A stretch of 63,244 nucleotides of DNA from the NCBI RefSeq assembly GCF_018403665.1, contig NZ_BOVJ01000064.1, positions 1 through 63,244 on the forward strand, written 5' to 3'. A program made the position numbers and the translations under genes. Shown here piece after piece: positions 28,307 through 36,491 of this stretch (positions are counted from its first letter, which is position 1; every line of letters starts with the position of its first letter). The stretch is from Paenibacillus cisolokensis (GTDB lineage Bacteria > Bacillota > Bacilli > Paenibacillales > Paenibacillaceae). The notes under the pieces were generated by a model. The model had not been told where the DNA came from and ran no database searches. It was given only the letters and a program-made list of their open reading frames with translations.

Positions 28307-28354
28307 GATCGCCATATCCTGGCCAAGAGGACGGGATAACGGGCGATCTTTTTT
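28307..28354 (+). terminator. Intrinsic terminator
   Basis: GATCGCC (28307-28313) pairs with GGCGATC (28342-28348), with an inner TATCC/GGATA helix, followed by six T. It closes the AbrB-family gene. Confidence 0.8.
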
Positions 28355-28366
28355 GTCAGATATCGA

Positions 28367-28446
28367 TTACAGATTCCTTTCTAACAATGTCCCCAGTTGT
28401 TCTGCCAAGACATGATGCGGGACAGGTTTTTCATTCGTGAACCACC
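28367..28446 (-). pseudogene. 3' fragment of an unidentified gene
   Basis: Read on the minus strand, an open frame of about 27 codons ends [20 protein letters not shown] followed by GTLLERNL and TAA. It looks like the C-terminus of a real protein, but it is too short to assign. Its upstream part is missing, and it abuts, head to head, the alcohol dehydrogenase fragment. Confidence 0.4.
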
Positions 28447-28618
28447 GTTCACTCGTTGGCGGAATCCGGGAAACGCAAGAGATGCTCGATTTTCCGCTGA
28501 ACACGGCATTGCCCCTAAGATTGAGGTCATCCGTGCCGACCAAGTGGACGAAGCGTATGAGCGTGTGCTCCGCAGCGATGTGCGGTATCGGTTCGTTATT
28601 GACATGGCCACTTTGTAA
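28446..28618 (+). pseudogene. 3' fragment of a zinc-type alcohol dehydrogenase
   Basis: Only the last 55-60 codons remain: [15 protein letters not shown], then [32 protein letters not shown] and IDMATL. This is the C-terminus of NAD(P)-dependent, zinc-containing alcohol dehydrogenases of the AdhA/YjgB type. The catalytic and NAD-binding domains are absent. A single missing T at T4 28490-28493 splits it further. There is no start or ribosome site. Confidence 0.7.
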
Positions 28619-28678
28619 TCGATCCTATTCGTGGTGTAAATGAGCTTGCGGATCTCATCTGATATATAAGAAGGAAGT

Positions 28679-28738
28679 CCCCTTCACCTTGGCGAATTTT
28701 TAGAAAATATAGGAATTGAGACCTAGAAGGTGGAGGGG
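28679..28738 (+). promoter_or_regulatory. Long-range helix covering the ribosome site of the WYL regulator
   Basis: CCCCTTCACCTT (28679-28690) is complementary to AAGGTGGAGGGG (28727-28738) over 12 pairs with one G-U. The right arm contains the Shine-Dalgarno sequence of the downstream gene, so the helix would hide it. The 36-nt loop is AT-rich. Confidence 0.5.
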
Positions 28739-28743
28739 GATTT

Positions 28744-29694
28744 ATGACGGAGAAGATGATTCGCATCTTTAAAATTTTAAACGCGATACAAGCGAGGCCG
28801 GGCATTTCGGCGAAAGAACTGGCCGATGTTTGCGAAACGACCGAACGTACCATATACCGGGACTTGCGCCTTATCGATCTTATTGCCCCCATAACCAATG
28901 AAGGATACGGAAAAGGTTACCGGTTCGCCGGAAATTTTGCCATTTATCCTTTGAATTTTACGGAGCAGGAAGCTTTGGTCTTCTCGATGCTCCCCTCGGT
29001 GATCGATACCAGCAAGCTGCCCCCGGGATTTGAGTCGGCTCATGATAAAGTGATGGCGACGCATTTTAAAGAAAAATCCCGTCATAAAGACATTATTGAA
29101 AACATCGCGGAAGTCATCCAGATGGGGACGCCGGCCTATCGGGAGGAAAGTGAGAATTTTCTGTATCCCGTCATTCAGGCCATTCTTGCCCAAAAAACGA
29201 TCGACGCGGTTTACCATACCCAAAGCCGAAACGAAACGACGGAGAGAAAGATTGATCCGTACTTTTTGGTTCCGCGGGATCAACGTTTTTATTTGATCGG
29301 GTACTGTCATCTTAAAAATGAAGTTCGGACGTTCCGCTTGAGCCGGTTTCGAAAGGTGGTCATCACCAACAAGAGCTTTGATAAGGGAGATTTTACGATC
29401 ACGCAGTACCTGAAAAACACCTGGTCCATTGAGCGCGGCGAAGAGCACATCCACTTCAAGGTGAAATTTTCTCCGGCTGTCGCTCGATACGTGAAGGAAG
29501 AAGAGATGTTTGTTCGGCCGAAAATGACGGACCTTGCGGATGGAAGCCTTTTATTCGAAGTCACCGTTAATCATGAACGCGAGTTTCTGAATTGGATCTT
29601 CCAGTATGGTCCGGAAGCGGAAATTTTGGAGCCGAAGGCGATTAGGGAAAAAGTAAAAGAACAGCTTGAGCGTTGGACGACCCGGTATCGTTAA
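28744..29694 (+). CDS. WYL domain transcriptional regulator, YafY type
   Basis: This 316-residue protein has an N-terminal winged HTH_11 domain (MIRIFKILNAIQARPGISAK, TTERTIYRDLRLID). A WYL domain (about 140-225, with DPYFLVPRDQRFYLIGYCH and FRLSRFRKVVITN) and a C-terminal WCX-type extension follow. WYL proteins sense nucleic acid or nucleotide ligands and often control DNA-repair or defence genes. No such genes adjoin; the nearest neighbours are gene remnants. The ribosome site GGAGGGGG lies in a potential helix with upstream sequence. Confidence 0.9.
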   Translation: MTEKMIRIFKILNAIQARPGISAKELADVCETTERTIYRDLRLIDLIAPITNEGYGKGYRFAGNFAIYPLNFTEQEALVFSMLPSVIDTSKLPPGFESAHDKVMATHFKEKSRHKDIIENIAEVIQMGTPAYREESENFLYPVIQAILAQKTIDAVYHTQSRNETTERKIDPYFLVPRDQRFYLIGYCHLKNEVRTFRLSRFRKVVITNKSFDKGDFTITQYLKNTWSIERGEEHIHFKVKFSPAVARYVKEEEMFVRPKMTDLADGSLLFEVTVNHEREFLNWIFQYGPEAEILEPKAIREKVKEQLERWTTRYR

Positions 29695-29737
29695 ACAGCG
29701 CACGAAGATACATATCGTGATGTGGCATACGAGCCAT

Positions 29738-29778
29738 AAAAACGAGATTGCCGGGAGTTATCTCGGCGGTCTCGTTTT
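29738..29778 (+). terminator. Intrinsic terminator
   Basis: AAAACGAGATTGCCGGGAG pairs with CTCGGCGGTCTCGTTTT through a short loop. It lies 45 bp after the WYL regulator gene and could act in both directions. Confidence 0.75.
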
Positions 29779-29968
29779 GCGGCCAAAAATGATGACATCC
29801 GCCAGAAAATAACGGCCATAGGAAAATCGGTTTGCTTCGTTTACGATGAGGTTACGGGATTTCAGCCCGAAAGCGTCACCTGAGAGCCTGAAGGAAATCC
29901 GCCTTCGGGCCCGTTGTCATTGCTATAATGAATTCATCAACGCCTTGCAGAACAGGAGGAAACACGGC

Positions 29969-31474
29969 ATGTTAAAGGCGGTTGTATTCGACGATGAATA
30001 TATCGTGCTTGAAGGATTAAGGTCGATGATCGACTGGCAACGCTACGGAATCGAATTGGCCGGCACGGCGGGCGACGGCCTGACGGCATTGCAGATGCTG
30101 CGCGACGAGGCGCCGGACATCGTGCTGACGGATATTCGCATGCCCGGTATGGACGGGCTGCAGTTGATCGAGACTGCCGCAAAGGAATTGCCCGACACGA
30201 TGTTTCTCATTTTCAGCGGATTTAACGAATTCGAGTACGTCAAGCGGGCGATCGGCCTCGGCGTCGTCGATTATCTGGACAAGCCGATTACGGTATCCAA
30301 AATCGAGGACGCTTTGCTCAAAGCGATCGAACGGATTGCCAAACAGCAGGAATTCAGCGCCTTGAAGGTCAAGTGGGAGGCAAGCCGGGCGCAGCTGTTG
30401 GAGAAAGCGACGCTCGATCTGCTGCTCACCGGCGCGAAAGCGGTGGATCAGTGGAAGGAGGCTTTTGGCCCGGATGCGGCCCGTGTCGTCGGCCTGACCG
30501 TCCTCGCATTTGCGGAAGCGCATCCCGGGGTGCCAGAACATCCGACATACCGAATCGTGGATGTAACCAACGGCGAGGAACGTCTGTCGGTCGCGTTCCA
30601 CTACGCGCTGCCGCCGGAATTTCTGTGGGAGAGACTGTTCGAAATGTCCAACCAAGCTTCAAGCGCCTTCGGTACGGGAAAGCTGTACCTGTCGCTGTCC
30701 GAAGCGCCGAACAGCTACAGAGAAGCGTTGCGGGCTTTGCGTTACGGGCGGTTCCTGGAGGAGAACGGTTGGACGAGAATCGAAGACGTCGAAGGAAACG
30801 AACCGCTGCCCGCTGATTTGTCGAAGCACGAGGAAGCGGTGATCGTCTCGCTCCGCACCGGGGACCGGGAAGGACTGTCGAAGGCGCTCGACGGCTTCGA
30901 AGCGTGGGTGGAGGCGCAAAAACCGGACCCGGATCAGGTCGAACAAGAGATTCTGAAACTTGTATACCTGGGACGAAAGATTGCGGAGGAAAGCGGCAAA
31001 AATTTGCGCAAGCTGGAAGCGGTCGGACACGGGCAGCTGTCCGCCATGCATACAAGGGAAGACATGTTCCGTTGGCTTCGAAGCCGGCTCGACGGGCTGC
31101 TCTCCTTGACGCCCGAACCGCGTCCCGCCACTAAACATCCGGCAATAGAGAAAGCGTTGTCATATCTGGAGGAGCAGTATGGGCAAGACGTATCGCTGCA
31201 AGAGCTGGCGGAGCATGTCGGCTTGAATCCGACCTATTTCAGTCTTTTGTTCAAGGAAGAGGTAGGGATCACCTATATTAAACATCTCACCCGAATTCGC
31301 ATGGAAAAGGCGAAAACGATGCTGCGGGAAGGGATGCGTGTCGGGGAAGTGAGCGAAAAGGTCGGCTATTTGAACTACAGACATTTTACCGAAATATTCA
31401 AAAAGTCGGTCGGCGTAACGCCCGGACAATACCGGGAATCGTTTCATCCGGCATGCAAGGGTGGGGTTTCATGA
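29969..31474 (+). CDS. Response regulator with AraC-type output domain, YesN-like
   Basis: This 501-residue protein has a receiver domain (residues 1-120; phospho-acceptor Asp in DIVLTDIRMPGMDG, conserved Lys in YLDKPI). A middle region of about 270 residues resembles that of YesN-type regulators. A C-terminal AraC helix-turn-helix pair follows (about 390-495; VSLQELAEHVGLNPTYFSLL and EVSEKVGYLNYRHFTEIFKK). It would activate the sugar-uptake and GH78 genes downstream. ATG 29969 follows AGGAGGA. Its stop overlaps the kinase start (ATGA). Confidence 0.92.
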   Translation: MLKAVVFDDEYIVLEGLRSMIDWQRYGIELAGTAGDGLTALQMLRDEAPDIVLTDIRMPGMDGLQLIETAAKELPDTMFLIFSGFNEFEYVKRAIGLGVVDYLDKPITVSKIEDALLKAIERIAKQQEFSALKVKWEASRAQLLEKATLDLLLTGAKAVDQWKEAFGPDAARVVGLTVLAFAEAHPGVPEHPTYRIVDVTNGEERLSVAFHYALPPEFLWERLFEMSNQASSAFGTGKLYLSLSEAPNSYREALRALRYGRFLEENGWTRIEDVEGNEPLPADLSKHEEAVIVSLRTGDREGLSKALDGFEAWVEAQKPDPDQVEQEILKLVYLGRKIAEESGKNLRKLEAVGHGQLSAMHTREDMFRWLRSRLDGLLSLTPEPRPATKHPAIEKALSYLEEQYGQDVSLQELAEHVGLNPTYFSLLFKEEVGITYIKHLTRIRMEKAKTMLREGMRVGEVSEKVGYLNYRHFTEIFKKSVGVTPGQYRESFHPACKGGVS

Positions 31475-33216
31475 ACCTTATACGCTTGCTCGGCAGATTC
31501 CGTTTCAAGAAAATCCGCAACCGGCTGTTCGCCGCCATGATCGTGCTCTTTCTGCCGTCTATCATGCTGCTCGGTTATATTTCGTATAACATCACGAACA
31601 AGACGCTGACGGAACGCAACGAACAGACGAACCGCGATCATCTGCGGACGTCCAGCGAAGTCGCGGATCTGCTGTTTCACAACATTAATAAATTGCACTA
31701 TTCAATCGTGGTGAACGACGAGATTCGGGAAGATCTTCGCCATAGCGGGAACGATCCGGAGGTGAGACCGGACAGCCAGAACGTACGGACGTCGACGCGG
31801 CTGCAGCGGCTTGTTAGCGGAAGCTTCGGGGATACGCGATACGTGAAATCGATCTGTATCTTCGATCTCCGTTTTCAGACCGCTTGCTTCGGCCTCTCGG
31901 ACGATGCGGGTCCCTACGAGACTCCGGATAAAGCGCAGAAAATCATGGCTGCGGACTGGTACCGCGACGCTTACGAAAATAAAGGGAAGGTTGTGTATTA
32001 TCGCTCCGACATCTTCGGCGAAGCGGACGATGTATTCTCGACCGTCAAGCTGTTCCGCGATGCTGGCGACGCCTCCGGTCAGCCGATCGGCATCCTCGTC
32101 GTGAACGTGTCGAAATCCATTTTCGGCAAAATTTTCAGCGGTAACCGTGAGCTGGGGTCTTACATGGTCATCGATTCGACGCCGGGGGCGACGACGGCCG
32201 TCTTCAGCACCGCCGAGGCGGTACAATTAAAGGACGGAACCATCGGCGAAACGTTGGACCATATCCGCAGCCAAGGGTATCAGGTGAGCCCGTTTTACAA
32301 TCAGATGACGAATTGGACGTTCGTGCATCTCGTGAAGACGAAAGAGCTGTTAAAGGAGTCTCAAAATATCCGCTGGGCGACGACCGCCATCGCGGCCGGG
32401 TTTGCGCTCGTCGCGTTGATCTATTCCTATATGATTTCCGGAAGTATCACGAAACCGTTGCTGCAGCTTCGAAAGATGATGCTGGACTGGACGAAGGGGG
32501 TCCGCAACTTTCCGACCGCTTTCGCGCAGGACGAGGTCGGCGTCATCGGCGAGACATTCAAGCGGATTGCCTGTGAAAACGACGAACTGACCGAGAAGCT
32601 GATCCGCTCCGAGCTGAAGGAGCGCGAAGCGGAGCTTAAGGCGCTGCAGACGCAAATCAAACCTCACTTTTTATATAATACGCTCGATTCGATCTATTGG
32701 ATGGCTATGCTTCAGAACAATCGGGATGTCGCGCAGATGGCCGTATCGTTGTCCGAAAGCTTCAAGCTCAGTTTGAACAAAGGCAAGGAAATGATTCCGG
32801 TGTACAAGGAGCTGCAGCATATCGAACATTATTTGAAAATTCAGAACATCCGCTTCAAGAACCGTTTTCGTTATATCGAAGAGGTCGATGAATCGATTCG
32901 CGGACTGGAAATTTTGAAGCTGTTGCTGCAGCCGCTGGTCGAGAACGCCATCTACCATGGCCTTGAATCGAAGATCGGGGAAGGAACGATTCGTCTGACC
33001 GGGGAAAGAGACGGACAGTATGTAATTTTCAAGGTGGAAGACGACGGCGTCGGCATGACCGATCTCGAGCGCACGAAGCAAGGTTACGGACTCGGCAATG
33101 TAAAGGAGAGGCTTAAACTGTATTATGGCGAAGACAGCACCTTGGACGTATGGAGCCGCCCCGGCGAAGGCACGCGGATTACGCTCCGTTTCAATCCGTA
33201 TCCAAACCCAAAATAA
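31471..33216 (+). CDS. Sensor histidine kinase, YesM-like
   Basis: This 581-residue membrane kinase has one helix near the N-terminus (about 18-40), an extracytoplasmic sensor of about 250 residues, a second helix (about 290-315), a HAMP linker, and a His_kinase/HATPase pair. The phospho-acceptor His is in QIKPHFLYNTLDSIYWM and the ATP site in PLVENAIYHGLE and DDGVGM. It forms a two-component system with the overlapping YesN-like regulator. Such pairs in Paenibacillaceae sense sugars through the adjoining ABC binding protein; rhamnosides are the likely cue here. Confidence 0.92.
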   Translation: MNLIRLLGRFRFKKIRNRLFAAMIVLFLPSIMLLGYISYNITNKTLTERNEQTNRDHLRTSSEVADLLFHNINKLHYSIVVNDEIREDLRHSGNDPEVRPDSQNVRTSTRLQRLVSGSFGDTRYVKSICIFDLRFQTACFGLSDDAGPYETPDKAQKIMAADWYRDAYENKGKVVYYRSDIFGEADDVFSTVKLFRDAGDASGQPIGILVVNVSKSIFGKIFSGNRELGSYMVIDSTPGATTAVFSTAEAVQLKDGTIGETLDHIRSQGYQVSPFYNQMTNWTFVHLVKTKELLKESQNIRWATTAIAAGFALVALIYSYMISGSITKPLLQLRKMMLDWTKGVRNFPTAFAQDEVGVIGETFKRIACENDELTEKLIRSELKEREAELKALQTQIKPHFLYNTLDSIYWMAMLQNNRDVAQMAVSLSESFKLSLNKGKEMIPVYKELQHIEHYLKIQNIRFKNRFRYIEEVDESIRGLEILKLLLQPLVENAIYHGLESKIGEGTIRLTGERDGQYVIFKVEDDGVGMTDLERTKQGYGLGNVKERLKLYYGEDSTLDVWSRPGEGTRITLRFNPYPNPK

Positions 33217-33236
33217 GCTGACACGGACCATAAAAA

Positions 33237-33250
33237 TGAAGCGCTTACAC
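33237..33250 (+). promoter_or_regulatory. Near-match to a CcpA cre site
   Basis: TGAAGCGCTTACAC resembles the cre consensus TGWAARCGYTWNCW but is one A short in the left half. With AAA in place of AA it would match fully, and homopolymers are often one base short in this sequence. It lies 82 bp before the sugar-binding protein start, where carbon catabolite repression would be expected. Confidence 0.4.
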
Positions 33251-33331
33251 AAAACATTCCCCGCACGTACAATAAAGTCGACGAATAGCGAAAAGCTGTC
33301 TCGAATCTGGGAAAACAGGGGGAAGAACCGG

Positions 33332-34686
33332 ATGAATAAACGTTTCAAACCGATAGCTGCATTGCTGAGCGCCTTGCTGCTGGCCGGACTGTTGGCGGCG
33401 TGCGGAGGCAAAGCGTCGCCAGGCGATACGGAGAGCGGCACGTCCGCTCCGGGGACCGACTCAGCGACGAATGAAACCCCGAAGGAAGTGAAAATAACGC
33501 TTTTGGTGGACAATACCCAGGACTCCGTAAACTCGGCGAACGCGTATATCGAAGGGTTCAAGAAGATCAACCCGCACATTACGATCGAGCTCGAGACGAG
33601 ACCGGGCGGATCGGAGGGCGACAATATCGTGAAGACGCGTCTCGCGACAGGCGATATGACGGATGTGTTCTTCTACAATTCCGGCTCTCTCATGCAAGCG
33701 CTGTCTCCGGAACAAAACTTGCTTGATCTGACGAACGAGCCGTTTCAGGCCAACGTGCTGGATTCCTTCAAGCCGACGGTCACTTACAACGGCAAGGTGT
33801 ACGGGGCGCCTATCGCTTCCACGACCGCCGGAGGCTGGTTTTACAACAAGAAGGTGTACGAGGATCTCGGACTGAACGTGCCGAAGATGTGGGCGGAGCT
33901 TATCGCCAACAACGAGAAGATCAAGGCGGCGGGAATTACGCCGGTCATCGGAACGTTCAAGGATTCCTGGACGTCGCAGCTGGTCGTGCTGGCGGATTAC
34001 TACAATGTCCAGGCGCAGGTGCCTACTTTCGCGGAAGATTTCACGGCGCACAAAGCGACCAATGCCGGTACGCCGGCGATGCTGCGCAGCTTCGAGAAGC
34101 TGCAGGAGCTTCACGACAAAGATTTCTTTAACAAAGACTTTCTGGCCACGACGTACGACGCAGGCTTGAAGATGCTGGCGGAAGGCAAGGGCGCGCATTA
34201 TCCGATGCTCTCGTTTGCGACGCCGGCCCTCTTGCAAAACTTCCCGGACCAGATCGAACAGATCGGATTTTCGCTCAGCCGGGCGACGACGCGTCGCAGA
34301 ACGGCTTGACGGTATGGATGCCGGGAGCGGCGTATATTTACAAGGAAAGCAAGCATATCGAGGAAGCGAAGCAGTTCGTGGCCTACGTCGCTTCCGTCGA
34401 AGGCACGAAAGCAGCGGCAGCCGTATCGAAGCCTACCGGCCCGTATGTCATCGAAGGCGCGACGGTTCCGGACGACGTGCCGACGCTGGTGAAAGAGATG
34501 CTTCCCTATTTCGAAAATAACAGGACGGCACCGGCACTCGAATTCGTTTCGCCGATCAAAGGACCGAGCCTGGAGCAAATTACCGTCGAGGTGGGCGCGG
34601 GAATCAAGAGCGCCGTGGAAGGCGCGGAAGCGTACGACCGGGACGTCGAAAAACAAGCGAAGCAGCTCGGATTGGAAGGCTGGTAA
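33332..34686 (+). CDS. ABC transporter sugar-binding lipoprotein, frameshifted
   Basis: Repaired length is 451 residues. This family 1 solute-binding protein has a lipoprotein signal (lipobox LLAAC at about residues 20-24) and binding-protein segments such as DVFFYNSGSLMQAL and STTAGGWFYNKKVYEDLGL. It delivers a sugar to the two permeases that follow. One T is missing at T4 34268-34271; the repaired join reads QIGFFAQPGDDASQNGLTVW. ATG 33332 follows AGGGGGAAGAACC. GH78 downstream suggests a rhamnose-containing oligosaccharide. No ATPase gene is here; such systems share the MsmX-type ATPase. Confidence 0.85.
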
Positions 34687-34764
34687 TCTGTTCAGAGAGA
34701 GAAGTTCGGCCCTGTGTTGATCCCGCAGGGCCGATTCACTTCAGGAAACTTGGGAGAGATTCGG

Positions 34765-35631
34765 ATGAACCGTATTTTTAAACGGACGTACTCATACTGG
34801 TTTTTGCTGCCCGCCGCGCTTATTTATTTCGTCATCTTTATTTTACCTACCGCGATGTCCTTCTTTTTCAGCCTGACGAGATGGACATTGATCGAATGGG
34901 AATTTATCGGATTCGAAAATTTCGTCACCTTCTTCCGCGAGCAATCGCTGAACATCGGCTTCAAGAACACGCTCGTTTATGCCGTCGTGACCTGCGGGCT
35001 GAAGGTGATTTTGGGATTGCTGCTGGGGGTATTGCTGACCTCGAAGCTTCGAACGCGAAACTATTTGCGTTCCGTTATCTTTTTTCCCACGCTGGTCAGT
35101 ACGATCGCCGTCGGTATCGCATTCAGCATGATGATGCACCCGAGCCAAGGCATCATTAACACCGCGCTTGCCGCGATCGGCATCACCGGCCCCGATTGGC
35201 TGGGCGATACCCGTCTGACTCTTCTGTCCGTCGCGCTCGTCGACGTATGGAAAGGCGTCGGTGTCGCCACGGTTATTTATATTGCGGGCATTATGTCCAT
35301 CCCTTCGGAATATTACGAGGCGCTTCAGATCGACGGAGGGAACGGGTGGCGCAAGTTTTGGAACATCATCTTGCCGCTCAGCCGTCCGGCCACCAATTCG
35401 GTCATTATTCTGGCATTTATCGGCGGCCTTCGTTCCTTCGATCTCGTGTGGGCGATGACGAAGGGCGGTCCGGGCTTTACGACCGACTTGATCGCTTCGA
35501 TCATTTACAAGCAGTACCAGGGCGGCTTCTACGGGCTCGCCACAGCCGGCAACGTCATCCTGTTCCTCGTCGTCTCCGCGCTGGCGTTCCCGCTGTATGC
35601 GTATTTGAATCGCAAGGAGGTAGACCTGTGA
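34765..35631 (+). CDS. ABC sugar permease, MalF/UgpA type
   Basis: This 288-residue permease has six membrane segments and the ATPase-contact loop EYYEALQIDGGNGWRKFWNI (EAA motif) near residue 195. It forms the channel with the next gene. The stop overlaps the GTG start of that gene (GTGA). Ribosome site TTGGGAGAG precedes ATG 34765. Confidence 0.9.
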   Translation: MNRIFKRTYSYWFLLPAALIYFVIFILPTAMSFFFSLTRWTLIEWEFIGFENFVTFFREQSLNIGFKNTLVYAVVTCGLKVILGLLLGVLLTSKLRTRNYLRSVIFFPTLVSTIAVGIAFSMMMHPSQGIINTALAAIGITGPDWLGDTRLTLLSVALVDVWKGVGVATVIYIAGIMSIPSEYYEALQIDGGNGWRKFWNIILPLSRPATNSVIILAFIGGLRSFDLVWAMTKGGPGFTTDLIASIIYKQYQGGFYGLATAGNVILFLVVSALAFPLYAYLNRKEVDL

Positions 35632-36455
35632 GAGCCTTGAGACAGACCGCTATCGAAATCGCAGGCATCCTGTTTACCGTCGTTGCGTTCTGGATTCCGT
35701 TCTACTTCATCTTCGTCAATGCCGGCAAAGATGCGCAAGAGTCGTCCTTGTTGAACCTGTCCTGGCCTTCGACCGCGATGTTCTGGGAGAACATCAAAAC
35801 CGTCGTGGCGGCCCGCGATTTCATGCTGATCCGGGCGTTCTACAACAGCACGGTGCTTACGGTCGTCTCCATTGCGATACTGGTCGTGTTATGCGCCATG
35901 GCGGGCTACGTGCTGCAGCGCCGTTCCGACCGGGCGACGCCCGTATTCAACTTCCTGATTCTCGCCGGACTGATCGTTCCGCCGGCGATCGTGCCCACGA
36001 TCTGGGTGCTGGACGGCATCGGATTGTTCAAGACGATGAGCGGTCTCATCCTCGTAGAAGTGGCGCTCAATTTTCCGTTCGCCGTACTGCTTTATAAAGG
36101 CTTTATGGCGGCGATTCCGCGCGAGATCGACGAAGCGGCGGTCATGGACGGCTGCGGCGGGCTCCGTCTGTTCTTCCGCATCGTCTTGCCGCTGCTGCAG
36201 CCGGTGACCGCCACGATTATCGTTCTTTCGTCGGTGACCATTTTTAACGATTTTACGAATCCGCTCTATTTCTTGCCCGGCTCGGACAACGTGACCGTGC
36301 AGCTGACGCTGTACAATTTTCAAAGCCAATACGTCACGCAATACAACTTGCTCTTTACGAACATTTTGTTGATTACGATTCCGCCGCTTCTGCTGTTTAT
36401 TTTCTTCAACAAACGGATCGTCGCGGGCATGACGGCAGGCTCGGTGAAAGGATAA
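35628..36455 (+). CDS. ABC sugar permease, MalG/UgpE type
   Basis: This 275-residue permease has six membrane segments and the EAA loop REIDEAAVMDGCGGLRLFFR near residue 165. It starts at GTG 35628 after AAGGAGG and overlaps the preceding permease by four bases, so the two subunits are coupled. It completes the importer with the upstream binding protein. Confidence 0.9.
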   Translation: MRALRQTAIEIAGILFTVVAFWIPFYFIFVNAGKDAQESSLLNLSWPSTAMFWENIKTVVAARDFMLIRAFYNSTVLTVVSIAILVVLCAMAGYVLQRRSDRATPVFNFLILAGLIVPPAIVPTIWVLDGIGLFKTMSGLILVEVALNFPFAVLLYKGFMAAIPREIDEAAVMDGCGGLRLFFRIVLPLLQPVTATIIVLSSVTIFNDFTNPLYFLPGSDNVTVQLTLYNFQSQYVTQYNLLFTNILLITIPPLLLFIFFNKRIVAGMTAGSVKG

Positions 36456-36491
36456 TCATTTGCGAATTCCAGAAAAAAGGGGAATGGATCG

